Positions 7,179 through 14,586 of a DNA stretch of 20,143 nt are shown piece after piece (the first letter of the stretch is position 1; each line of letters starts with the position of its first letter). The stretch spans positions 1 to 20,143 of the forward strand of contig JBEKXE010000089.1 of assembly GCA_049512335.1 (NCBI GenBank), given 5' to 3'. The notes under the pieces were generated by a model. The model did not search any database. It was given only the letters and a program-made list of their open reading frames with translations, and was not told where the DNA came from. The stretch is from Lustribacter sp049512335. GTDB lineage: Bacteria > Vulcanimicrobiota > Vulcanimicrobiia > Vulcanimicrobiales > Vulcanimicrobiaceae. The position numbers and the translations under genes are program-made.

Positions 7179-8350
7179 AGGACGAGCTTTCCGAGGACGC
7201 CGGGAACGAGCGCGCTCTGCGGCGCGTTCACGCCGGCCAGCGCCCCGATCAGCGCTTCGCCCAGCTGCGGGCGCCGGGCGATATTCGCCGCCGCGCGGCG
7301 GGCCAACGGCGCAACGTCGATCAGCCAGCCGACGGCCGCGCTCAGGCGTTTGCGCGCGGCCAAGTCGGATCGCCGTTCGCGGGAATACGCTGCAAACGCA
7401 CGCGCCTCATTCGCAGGATCGGCGGCGCTTTTGACGATGGTTTGCGCGGCCTGCTCGGCCGACGTCAGCGCCAAGAAGACGCCTTGTCCGGTGAACGGAT
7501 TGAGAAAACCGGCGGCATCCCCGACCAGCAGCACGCCGCTCGCCGCCGGTGCGAGCACGTCGTACGCCAGCGGCCCGGCGGCGGCGCGCGGACCGCTGCG
7601 CTTCGCGTTCGCGAACGAACGGTGTCCGCGCCCGAGCTCGGCCGCTTTTCCGGCGACGCCCTCATCCACGAAACGCGACCACTTCGCAAGCGCGGTCTTC
7701 GGTATCACCACCATCACGTTGGTCAGATGATGACCCAAAGGATTGAGCGCGAAATAGGCGCCCGCGCCGACGTACATTTCGACGCAGCCGCCGAGGTCGC
7801 CGAAGCCGGCGTAATGTCCGCCGACGGCAAAGCGCGGCGTGCCCCAGGTGTGTCCGGCGAGACCGGCGCGCCGCGCGACGATCGACCCGCAGCCGTCGGC
7901 GCCGACGGTCCAGCGCGCGCGCACCTCGTAGGCGGTTCCGTCGTCGTTGCGCACCCACAGGCCGTCGATGCGGTTGCGGTCGTGCAGCACGTCTTCGACG
8001 CGGCCGCGCACGACGGTGACGCCGGCGAAGACCGCCGCGCGCAACAAGAGCGCGTCGAGCGTCTCGCGCTCGCACGCCAGCGCGCCCTGCGTGAACGGCA
8101 GCTCGATCCCCGGCGCGCCCGGCGGCATGAGCCGCACGCCGCGCAGCGGGAAAGCGTGGCGGCGCACCTCGTCGAGCACGCCCAGCCGTTCGAGTGCCGC
8201 GACGGCACCCGAGTTGAGGTATTCGCCGCACACCTTGCGGCGCGGAAAGGTCGCGCGCTCGACCAGCGTGACGGCGAACCCCGCGCGCGCCAGCAACAGC
8301 GCGCACGCCGAGCCGGCGGGACCGCCGCCCGCGACGACCGCGTCAACCAT
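7175..8350 (-). CDS. FAD-dependent oxidoreductase, geranylgeranyl-reductase/polyketide-associated type
   Basis: 391 residues. The Rossmann dinucleotide motif GGGPAG (8-13) with Glu31 at the end of strand 2 binds FAD. The RRKVCGEYLN signature (38-46) is typical of the geranylgeranyl reductase-like group and of flavoproteins found beside type III PKS genes. A GADG motif (150-153) and LLVGDAAGFLNPFTGQG (274-290) complete the PHBH-fold FAD site. Such enzymes hydroxylate or oxidise aromatic polyketides, or reduce isoprenoid double bonds. The ATG at 8350 overlaps the methyltransferase gene by 8 bases, and the TGA stop overlaps the apparent CTG start of the SRPBCC gene. This context favours tailoring of a ketide-derived aromatic rather than lipid reduction (inference). 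Confidence 0.88.
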   Translation of the reverse strand: MVDAVVAGGGPAGSACALLLARAGFAVTLVERATFPRRKVCGEYLNSGAVAALERLGVLDEVRRHAFPLRGVRLMPPGAPGIELPFTQGALACERETLDALLLRAAVFAGVTVVRGRVEDVLHDRNRIDGLWVRNDDGTAYEVRARWTVGADGCGSIVARRAGLAGHTWGTPRFAVGGHYAGFGDLGGCVEMYVGAGAYFALNPLGHHLTNVMVVIPKTALAKWSRFVDEGVAGKAAELGRGHRSFANAKRSGPRAAAGPLAYDVLAPAASGVLLVGDAAGFLNPFTGQGVFLALTSAEQAAQTIVKSAADPANEARAFAAYSRERRSDLAARKRLSAAVGWLIDVAPLARRAAANIARRPQLGEALIGALAGVNAPQSALVPGVLGKLVL

Positions 8351-9017
8351 CGAGCAGGGTCATGCGGAAGAAGGGTTCGCGCCGAACGCTCGGTGCCCGC
8401 CAGCCGGCGTCGCGCGCCAGCGCGAGAGCTTCGGCCGGCACGTACGCGCGCCGCACCGAGAGCGGCGCGTCGTGCCGCGTGAGACGGTTGCGCGTCGTCG
8501 TTTGCGCGTACAGCCAGGTCACGGCGAACGCAAGCTGCGAGCGCACGAGGTCGCCGACGATCGGCGTCACGCGCGCGACGCGCCGCAACTCGCGCAGCAA
8601 CTCGCGCGCGGCCGGCGGTTCGAAGTGATGCAGCGCGAGCGTGCAGGTGACGACGTCGAAGGCGGCGTCGCCGAACGGCAGCCGTTCGCCCTCGGCGCAG
8701 ACGAAGCTCACGCGTTCGTCACCCGCGCAGTGCCGGCGCGCGATCTCGAGCATCGCCGCGCTGCGGTCGAGGCACGTCGCGCGCACCTCGACGCCGCGCC
8801 GGCGGCCGTCGCGCACCAGCGCGAGCGGCACGTCGCCGCTGCCGCTGCCGACGTCGAGGATCGTGCGCGCGCCGCTGCGCCGGACCTCGCGCCGGATCGG
8901 CGCGACGCCGCCGAACCAGCGGTTCGCAAACGCGATGTCCGCGAGGTTGCGTGCGAGTTCGTCGGGTGCGTCGAGGGGCCGGTCCATCAGTTCCAACTGC
9001 CCGGCAGCGCGTTTCAC
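8343..9017 (-). CDS. Class I SAM-dependent methyltransferase, PKS-associated type
   Basis: 224 residues from the GTG at 9017. The SAM-binding motif I is ILDVGSGSGD (53-62), followed by an acidic strand-2 end (CLDRSAAML), the AEGERLPFGDAAFDVVTC region (108-125) and LALHHFEPPAAREL (motif post II). The start region GQLELMDRP plus a helical DAPDELARNLADIAFANRW stretch resembles methyltransferases that accompany bacterial type III polyketide synthases. A longer open frame reaches 9170 but would run into the divergent argB gene; ATG at 8987 is the alternative start. It is the first gene of the four-gene cassette and probably O- or C-methylates the aromatic product. The exact methyl acceptor cannot be read from sequence. 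Confidence 0.85.
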   Translation of the reverse strand: MKRAAGQLELMDRPLDAPDELARNLADIAFANRWFGGVAPIRREVRRSGARTILDVGSGSGDVPLALVRDGRRRGVEVRATCLDRSAAMLEIARRHCAGDERVSFVCAEGERLPFGDAAFDVVTCTLALHHFEPPAARELLRELRRVARVTPIVGDLVRSQLAFAVTWLYAQTTTRNRLTRHDAPLSVRRAYVPAEALALARDAGWRAPSVRREPFFRMTLLDG

Positions 9018-9075
9018 GCCCGAGTCGTACCCCGACTCCGGCGGAGGACCTGCGTGGACCGGCGTACCTTCACGC
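9018..9075. promoter_or_regulatory. Divergent promoter region with 6-bp inverted repeat
   Basis: This 58-bp gap separates the divergently transcribed methyltransferase (polyketide cassette) and argB, so it should hold both promoters. A perfect inverted repeat GAGTCG (9022-9027) and CGACTC (9033-9038), spaced by five bases, lies next to the methyltransferase start and could be an operator or an RNA hairpin. No convincing -10/-35 pair is seen by eye. Confidence 0.35.
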
Positions 9076-9858
9076 ATGCTCATCGTCCTGAAGTATGGCG
9101 GGAACGCGATGACGGCCGCCGCCGAGGACCCCGTACTGGACGAGATCGCCGCGCTGGCCAAGGCCGGCACCTCGGTCGTCCTCGTTCACGGCGGCGGCCC
9201 GCAGATCGACGCGGCGCTGCGCGCTCAGGGCATTCCGGAAGAGCGGGTCGAGGGGCTTCGCGTGACGTCGGCCGCCGCGCGCGACGTGGTCGAAGCGGTG
9301 CTGTGCGGCAGCGTCAACAAGGATCTGGTGCGCGGCCTGATCGCGCGCGGTGCGCGGGCCTTCGGCTGTTCGGGACAGGACGGCCCGCTGCTGACCGTGC
9401 GGCGCATGCGCATCGCCGGCCACGATCTGGGCTTCGTCGGCGAGCCGGCGCACGTCGACGCGCAACTGCTGCGCGGACTGCTGGGGCTGGGTGTGCTGCC
9501 GGTCATCGCACCGCTCGGCCTCGAGCCGGACGAGGGCGTGGCCCTGAACCTCAACGCCGATACGGTGGCCGGGGCGATCGCCGCCGCGCTGGTAGCCGAC
9601 GCCTACGTCGTGCTCACCAACGTCGCCGGCGTCCGGCGCGACGTCAAAGACCCGGCGTCGGTCATCCGCCGGCTAACGCTCGGCGAAGCCCGGGGCTTTC
9701 TGGCCGACGGGACCTTCAGCGACGGGATGCGCCCGAAGATGCGGGCCGCCATCGAGGCGGTCACCGGCGGCGCTCGGCGCGCCGTGATCGGGGCGGCCGT
9801 GCGCGACGGCATCCGGGCCGCCCTGTCCGGAGGTGGTACGGAACTGGTGCTCTCGTAA
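9076..9858 (+). CDS. argB: N-acetylglutamate kinase
   Basis: 260 residues, the compact length of arginine-insensitive NAGK. It phosphorylates N-acetyl-L-glutamate with ATP, the second step of arginine biosynthesis, in the cytoplasm. The amino-acid-kinase motifs are in order: LKYGGNAM (Lys6), VLVHGGGPQI (35-44), GLRVTSAAARDVVEAVLCG with Arg62, SVNKDLV, then NLNADTVAGA (Asn160, Asp162), LTNVAGV (180-186) and the C-terminal GMRPKM (Lys221). The long N-terminal helix that makes arginine-sensitive enzymes hexameric is absent. The ATG at 9076 is the only start that begins the domain; no clear ribosome-binding site is close, so a short-leader or leaderless message is possible. No other arginine gene is in the window. 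A LysW-type aminoadipate kinase is the main alternative, but the KYGGNAM motif favours ArgB. Confidence 0.85.
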   Translation: MLIVLKYGGNAMTAAAEDPVLDEIAALAKAGTSVVLVHGGGPQIDAALRAQGIPEERVEGLRVTSAAARDVVEAVLCGSVNKDLVRGLIARGARAFGCSGQDGPLLTVRRMRIAGHDLGFVGEPAHVDAQLLRGLLGLGVLPVIAPLGLEPDEGVALNLNADTVAGAIAAALVADAYVVLTNVAGVRRDVKDPASVIRRLTLGEARGFLADGTFSDGMRPKMRAAIEAVTGGARRAVIGAAVRDGIRAALSGGGTELVLS

Positions 9859-9866
9859 GACTTCGG

Positions 9867-10041
9867 CCGTAGACGGGGCGGCGCTAGCCCTGGTAGGGTA
9901 GGTTTCACTCCTCCCACCTGCAGGTAAGCGGTAGCTGGTGAGGAGATGCCACCGGATCGGCGGTACGACGGAAATAGTTTTCACGCGAGGCCATTCGGCG
10001 GTATAACTCCATAATAGCCCACACCCGCCGCCCGTCTACGG
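9867..10041 (+). other. Structured ppdK leader bounded by a 16-bp inverted repeat (candidate cis-regulatory RNA)
   Basis: CCGTAGACGGGGCGGCG (9867-9883) pairs with CGCCGCCCGTCTACGG (10026-10041) over 16 base pairs with a single bulged G. Inside lie a hairpin CTAgCCCT/AGGGTAG (9884-9901) and a larger stem CTCCTC-CC-ACC / GGTGAGGAG (9908-9918 with 9937-9945), plus two copies of TCGGCGGTA (9957-9965 and 9995-10003). The outer 3' arm runs into the ppdK ribosome-binding GGAG (10040-10043), so folding would hide it. The pairing is seen directly; a riboswitch or other control role is inferred and needs a transcript starting before 9867. I recognise no known riboswitch consensus in it. Confidence 0.5.
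9978..10007 (+). promoter_or_regulatory. Possible sigma-70-type promoter for ppdK
   Basis: TTTTCA (9978-9983) and TATAAC (10002-10007) are 18 bases apart, about 43 bases before the ppdK start, in an unusually AT-rich patch of this GC-rich window; CATAAT (10010-10015) is a second -10 candidate. If this is the main promoter, the 5' arm of the outer inverted repeat would not be in the ppdK message. This competes with the leader-RNA reading. Confidence 0.35.
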
Positions 10042-10049
10042 AGACTCCC

Positions 10050-12752
10050 TTGTCCGACGTTCTCGCCCCGCCAGTTGCGGACGCCGCCGCCCCGTCCGCT
10101 ACGACGAAGGCGATCTACTTCTTCGAGGAAGGTACCGGCGACCAGAAAGACCTGCTGGGCGGCAAGGGTGCGGGCCTGGCCGAGATGACGCGCGCCGGGC
10201 TCCCGGTACCGCCGGGGTTCGTCATCACCACCGAGACGTGCCTGGACTTCTACCGCGCCGGGCGCCGCTTCCCCGCAGGCTTGCAGGCGGGCGTGCGCGC
10301 CGCGATGCGCGAGCTCGAGAAGCGCACCGGCAAGGGCTTCGGCGTCGCGGCGAACCCGCTGCTGGTTTCGGTGCGCAGCGGCGCCCGCGTCTCGATGCCC
10401 GGGATGATGGACACGATCCTCAACCTCGGGCTCAACGACCAAACCGTCGCGGGGTTGGCCAAGCTCACCGGTAACGAGCGCTTCGCCTACGACGCCTACC
10501 GGCGCTTCATCACGATGTTCTCGAGCGTCGTGCTCGAGATCAACAAGGACCATTTCGAGCACCTGCTCGACGCGGTCAAAGCGAAGCTCGGCGTCAAGAC
10601 CGATCCGGAGCTGAGCGCCGCCGACTGGAAGGCCTTGATCCCGCAGTATCTCGACGTCGTCAAGCGCGCCGCCAAGCGCGACTTCCCGCAAGACGTCTTC
10701 GAACAATTGGATCTGGCGATCGGCGCGGTGTTCAATTCGTGGAACTCCAAGCGCGCGATCGATTACCGCGCGTATAACAAGATGTCCGACGATTGGGGCA
10801 CCGCCGTCAGCGTCGTCTCGATGGTGTTCGGCAACATGGGCGACGACTCGGGCACCGGCGTCGCGTTCACGCGCGACCCCAACACCGGCGCGCGCGAACT
10901 GTTCGGCGAGTACTTGCGCAACGCGCAAGGCGAGGACGTCGTCGCGGGCATTCGCACGCCCGAGAAGATCGCCGACCTGCAGAAGTCGCAGCCCGAGGTC
11001 TACGCGCAATTCATCGCAATCGCCAAGCAGCTCGAAACGCACTACCGCGACATGCAGGACCTCGAGTTCACGGTCGAGCGCGGCAAGCTCTACATGCTCC
11101 AAACGCGCAGCGGTAAACGCAGCGCCGAAGCCGCGGTCAAGATCGCGCTCGATTTCGTCCATGACGGTTTGATCTCGAAAGAGGAAGCGATTTCGCGCGT
11201 CGAGCCGCGCCAGCTCGAAGCGCTGTTCTTCTCGCGCATCGACCCCGACGCGCAGTACGAAACGGCCGGAAGCGGCCTGAACGCATCGCCCGGCGCGGCG
11301 ACCGGTCAGATCGTCTTCGACGCCGATACCGCGGCCGACTGGGGCAAGCACGGCAAGGCCGTGATCCTGGTGCGCAACGACACGGCGCCCGACGACGTGC
11401 ACGGCATGATCGCCTCGAAGGGGGTGCTCACCTGCAAGGGCGGCGCAACCTCGCACGCGGCCGTCGTCGCGCGCGGCATGGGGTTGCCGTGCGTGTGCGG
11501 TTTCGAAGAGATGACGATCGACTACCGCAACAAGACCGCCACGATCGGCGCGACCGTGCTCAAGGAAGGCGATTGGATCACGATCGACGGGACCACCGGC
11601 AACGTCGTGATCGGCAAGCTGACCCTGATCCCGCCGCCGTCGGAACAACCGGTGTGGCTGGCCGAATTCCTGGGCTGGGCGGATGAGATCAAGCGCCTGA
11701 TGGTGTGGGGCAACGCCGACAATCCGGAGGATGCGCGCAAGGCCCGCGATCTCGGCGCGAAGGGCATCGGGCTGTGCCGCACCGAGCACATGTTCATGCA
11801 GCAGAACCGCTTGCCGATCGTGCAGGACATGATTCTGGCCGAAACCCCGGAAGAGCGCGACGCGGCGCTGGCCAAGCTGCTGGTCTTCCAGAAAGAAGAC
11901 TTCCTCGGCATTCTCGAGGCGATGGCGGGCTATCCGGTCACGGTACGGCTGCTCGATCCGCCGTTGCACGAATTCTTGCCCTCGCTCGAAGACCTCATTG
12001 CCCAGACGACCGAGTTGCGGCTGACCAAAGGCGAATCGTCGCCCGAATACCGCGCCGAGATGAAGATGCTGACGCGCGTGCGGCAGCTGCACGAAGTCAA
12101 TCCGATGCTCGGCTTGCGCATGTGCCGGCTGGGCATCGTCCAGCCCCACATCTACGCGATGCAGGTGCGCGCCTTGTTCGAAGCGGCCTGCGAGCTGCGC
12201 AAACGCGGCATCGATGCGAAGCCCGACGTCATGATCCCGGGCGTCGGCACGCGCGAGGAGATGCGCGTGACCTATGACGCCGCGAAGGCCGTTGCGGACG
12301 CCGTGATCGCGGAGACCGGCGTGCCGGTGCCGTACCGCATCGGCACGATGATCGAGCTGCCGCGCGCGTGCATCGTTGCCGATGCTTTGGCCGAGACGGC
12401 GCAGTTCTTCTCGTTCGGCACCAACGACCTCACGCAGACGACGTACGGCTACAGCCGCGACGACGCCGACACGACCTTCATCCCGACCTATATCGAGAAT
12501 AAGATCCTCACCGAGAGCCCGTTCCAGGTGCTCGACCGGGTCGGCGTCGGCGAGTTGATGCGCATCGGCATCGCCAAGGGCCGCGGCACGCGACCCGATC
12601 TGAAGATCGGCATCTGCGGCGAGCACGGCGGCGATCCGTCGTCGGTGATGTTCTGCGACGAACTCGGGCTCGATTACGTCTCGTGTTCGCCCTATCGCGT
12701 TCCGATCGCGCGCCTGGCTGCAGCGCAAGCGCGCGTTCACGGGCCGGTTTAG
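10050..12752 (+). CDS. ppdK: Pyruvate, phosphate dikinase
   Basis: 900 residues, full length for the family. PPDK interconverts pyruvate + ATP + phosphate with PEP + AMP + pyrophosphate, working in gluconeogenesis or in reversible pyrophosphate-linked glycolysis. The N-terminal ATP-grasp region opens with LLGGKGAGLAEM (35-46) and contains PGMMDTILNLG (117-127). The swivelling phosphohistidine domain has GGATSHAAVVARG with His469. The C-terminal PEP/pyruvate barrel shows RLLDPPLHEF, GTMIELPRAC (765-774), FSFGTNDLTQ (787-796) and catalytic Cys856 in GICGEHGGDP. The start is TTG at 10050, with GGAG (10040-10043) six bases upstream. A 191-bp structured leader precedes it. A long antisense open frame across the gene is a by-product of GC-rich codons. 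The next gene begins 12 bases after the stop. Confidence 0.97.
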   Translation: MSDVLAPPVADAAAPSATTKAIYFFEEGTGDQKDLLGGKGAGLAEMTRAGLPVPPGFVITTETCLDFYRAGRRFPAGLQAGVRAAMRELEKRTGKGFGVAANPLLVSVRSGARVSMPGMMDTILNLGLNDQTVAGLAKLTGNERFAYDAYRRFITMFSSVVLEINKDHFEHLLDAVKAKLGVKTDPELSAADWKALIPQYLDVVKRAAKRDFPQDVFEQLDLAIGAVFNSWNSKRAIDYRAYNKMSDDWGTAVSVVSMVFGNMGDDSGTGVAFTRDPNTGARELFGEYLRNAQGEDVVAGIRTPEKIADLQKSQPEVYAQFIAIAKQLETHYRDMQDLEFTVERGKLYMLQTRSGKRSAEAAVKIALDFVHDGLISKEEAISRVEPRQLEALFFSRIDPDAQYETAGSGLNASPGAATGQIVFDADTAADWGKHGKAVILVRNDTAPDDVHGMIASKGVLTCKGGATSHAAVVARGMGLPCVCGFEEMTIDYRNKTATIGATVLKEGDWITIDGTTGNVVIGKLTLIPPPSEQPVWLAEFLGWADEIKRLMVWGNADNPEDARKARDLGAKGIGLCRTEHMFMQQNRLPIVQDMILAETPEERDAALAKLLVFQKEDFLGILEAMAGYPVTVRLLDPPLHEFLPSLEDLIAQTTELRLTKGESSPEYRAEMKMLTRVRQLHEVNPMLGLRMCRLGIVQPHIYAMQVRALFEAACELRKRGIDAKPDVMIPGVGTREEMRVTYDAAKAVADAVIAETGVPVPYRIGTMIELPRACIVADALAETAQFFSFGTNDLTQTTYGYSRDDADTTFIPTYIENKILTESPFQVLDRVGVGELMRIGIAKGRGTRPDLKIGICGEHGGDPSSVMFCDELGLDYVSCSPYRVPIARLAAAQARVHGPV

Positions 12753-12764
12753 GCCGCCGAAGCG

Positions 12765-14204
12765 ATGTCGGGCTCGGCCGGATTTCCCGGCAGTGAGGTG
12801 CGCGCCAAGCTCGATCATCCGGTCATCGACGCCGACGGGCACGTCATCGAATGCGAATGGCTGCTCGACGAATACGTCCGTGAGATTGCCGGGCCCGAGA
12901 TCCAAGCGCGCTGGATGAAACGGCCGGCGCCGTACGGCCCGACCAAAATGATCTGGTGGGGCTATCCGTCGGCGGCGCACACCGCCGACCGCGCGATGGC
13001 GATGTTCCCCAAATACTTCCGCGCCCGGATGGACGAGTGCGGCATCGACTTCGCGCACATGCTGAGCACCGCCGGACTCGCCACGCTCTACGTGCGCGAC
13101 GACGAGTTGCGCGCCGCCGGCTGCCGCGCGCTCAACACGATGTACGCCGACATGTTCCGCGACGTGAAGGACCGCATCCGGCCGGCCGCGGTCATCCCGG
13201 TATTCACGCCCGAGGAAGCGATCCGCGAACTCGAGTACGCCGTGCTCGAACTCGGCCACAAAGCGGTGATGGTCGGAACCGAGATTCGCAAGCCGTATCC
13301 CGAAGTGTTTCGCGAAGCGCCGCAGTTCGGGCAGTTCGCGGAGCGCTGGCAATCGATCGCCATCGATCCGCCGCAGGACTACGATCCGTTCTGGCGCCGC
13401 TGCGTCGAGCTAGGCGTGGCGCCGCTCTGTCACACCTCGCACATCGGCGCGCAGCACCGGCGGTCGGCGTCAAATTACGTCTTCAACCACCTCGGCATGT
13501 TTGCCGGCGGCTCCGAACATTTTTGCCGCGCGCTGTTTCTCGGCGGCGTGACGAAGCGGTTCCCGGAACTGACCTTCGGTCTGCTCGAAGGCGGCGTAGC
13601 GTGGGCCGTGACGCTGCTCAACGACATCGTCGAGCATTTCGAGAAGCGCAACGTCGCCGATCTGGTCGAGAATCTCGATCCGGGCAAGCTCGACGTCGAT
13701 CTGCTCGCGCAGTTGGCCGAGACGTACGGTGACGAGCGCATCACGAGCGCGCGCATCCGCGAGCGGCCGCACTCGCGCAGCTCGCATCCGGACCGGCCGC
13801 CGGTCTTCGATGAGTTCGCCGCCTGCGGCATGACCGAGGTGCACGATCTGCGCCGGCTGTTCTGCGAGAACTTCTACTTCGGCTGCGAGGCCGACGACCG
13901 CATGCTCTCGGTCGGTTTCAACCGCCGGCTCAGCCCGGTGGGCGTGCCGCTCAAGGCCGTGTTCGGTTCGGACATCGGCCATTGGGACGTGATCGACGCG
14001 GCCAGCATCCTCTCGGAAGCGTACGGCCTGATTGCGGCCGGTCTGATCACTTCGGACGATTTCACCGCGCTGACGTGGACGAATCCGGCCTCGCTGCACT
14101 TGCGAATGAATCCCGATTACTTCAAGGGCACCGTGGTCGAGGGCGAGGCCGAAAAGCTCAAGGCCCGCCTCCCTAAAGCGGAAATGAGAATTTCGGCGAG
14201 CTGA
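12765..14204 (+). CDS. Amidohydrolase-2 family (ACMSD-like) metal-dependent hydrolase/decarboxylase
   Basis: 479 residues, longer than the usual 300-400. The N-terminal metal motif is VIDADGHVIE (D22, D24, H26) in place of the common DxHxH. Further candidate ligands are His223 in LCHTSH, His242 in FNHLGMF and Asp403 in FGSDIGHWD, the order seen in PF04909 TIM-barrel enzymes, which hydrolyse or decarboxylate acids such as aminocarboxymuconate semialdehyde or resorcylates. The ATG at 12765 is 12 bases after the ppdK stop, so cotranscription is likely although the ribosome-binding site is weak. The segment around residues 300-350 (R-, H- and D-rich) is an insertion that accounts for the extra length. 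A nearby aromatic hydroxylase (14580-15779) may hint at aromatic breakdown, but the substrate is unknown. Confidence 0.8.
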   Translation: MSGSAGFPGSEVRAKLDHPVIDADGHVIECEWLLDEYVREIAGPEIQARWMKRPAPYGPTKMIWWGYPSAAHTADRAMAMFPKYFRARMDECGIDFAHMLSTAGLATLYVRDDELRAAGCRALNTMYADMFRDVKDRIRPAAVIPVFTPEEAIRELEYAVLELGHKAVMVGTEIRKPYPEVFREAPQFGQFAERWQSIAIDPPQDYDPFWRRCVELGVAPLCHTSHIGAQHRRSASNYVFNHLGMFAGGSEHFCRALFLGGVTKRFPELTFGLLEGGVAWAVTLLNDIVEHFEKRNVADLVENLDPGKLDVDLLAQLAETYGDERITSARIRERPHSRSSHPDRPPVFDEFAACGMTEVHDLRRLFCENFYFGCEADDRMLSVGFNRRLSPVGVPLKAVFGSDIGHWDVIDAASILSEAYGLIAAGLITSDDFTALTWTNPASLHLRMNPDYFKGTVVEGEAEKLKARLPKAEMRISAS

Positions 14205-14226
14205 TTCATCCGGGCACGCGCGCACG

Positions 14227-14266
14227 TTTCATGACTGTCCAGAAAGGATACGGAGCAGTCATGAAA
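14227..14266 (+). promoter_or_regulatory. Start-codon-sequestering hairpin of the YXWGXW gene
   Basis: TTTCATGACTG (14227-14237) and CAGTCATGAAA (14256-14266) are perfect 11-bp inverted repeats around an 18-base loop. The 3' arm contains the ATG at 14261; the loop holds AAAGGA and GGAG. In RNA this would bury the start codon while leaving the ribosome-binding site in the loop. It could be an on/off translation switch or RNA thermometer, or instead a DNA operator. Confidence 0.55.
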
Positions 14267-14572
14267 TCATTCGGCAAACCCCTCCAACGGCTCGCAGCGG
14301 GCGCCGTTCTGACAGGCCTCGCGTTCACGGCCGGCGCCGGCATCGCGTCGGCGCAATGGTACAACGGTCCCCCGCCGCCGCCGCCGCGTTACGAAGCGCA
14401 TCCGATGCGGCCCGGCTACACCTGGGAAGGCGGCCACTGGTATCGCGCCGGTGGCCGCTGGGTCTGGCGCCCCGGCGTCTACATCGCCGTTACGCCCGGC
14501 CGGCACTGGATCGCCGGACACTGGCGCTTCGGACCGCAAGGCCGCTATTGGGTCCCCGGCCACTGGTCCTAG
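14261..14572 (+). CDS. Small secreted YXWGXW repeat-containing protein
   Basis: 103 residues from ATG 14261. Residues 1-31 form a signal peptide (Lys2, Arg10, hydrophobic stretch, cleavage at ASA/Q). A hexaproline stretch follows (37-42), then aromatic Gly-His-Trp repeats: WEGGHW (55-60), WIAGHW (83-88) and WVPGHW (97-102), the pattern of the YXWGXW family (PF12779) of exported proteins of unknown function. ATG 14261 was preferred because GGAG sits five bases upstream and the signal peptide begins there; an in-frame ATG at 14231 would add ten residues (including a Gln-Lys-Gly-Tyr stretch) before the basic region. It ends 7 bases before a convergent flavoprotein gene. A short 22-bp space plus the hairpin separates it from the amidohydrolase, so it may be a separate unit. 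Confidence 0.85.
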   Translation: MKSFGKPLQRLAAGAVLTGLAFTAGAGIASAQWYNGPPPPPPRYEAHPMRPGYTWEGGHWYRAGGRWVWRPGVYIAVTPGRHWIAGHWRFGPQGRYWVPGHWS

Positions 14573-14586
14573 GCGCTAACTAGCGC
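14573..14586. terminator. Short hairpin between convergent genes
   Basis: GCGCTA (14573-14578) and TAGCGC (14581-14586) form a small inverted repeat exactly at the junction of the YXWGXW gene and the convergent flavoprotein, overlapping the latter's stop. There is no T-run on either side, so terminator activity is only a guess. Confidence 0.25.

Noticed and set aside
8362..9075. Plus-strand open frames upstream of argB and opposite the methyltransferase
   Set aside because: They are Arg/Ser-rich shadows; kinase homology begins at the ATG at 9076.
9908..9945. Stem-loop after argB as an intrinsic terminator
   Set aside because: No T-run follows the stem; it is better explained as part of the ppdK leader structure.
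9981..13352. A 1123-codon open frame antisense to ppdK
   Set aside because: It mirrors ppdK codons, is low-complexity (Arg, His, Ala, Asp-rich) and has no recognisable domain; ppdK on the plus strand is unmistakable.
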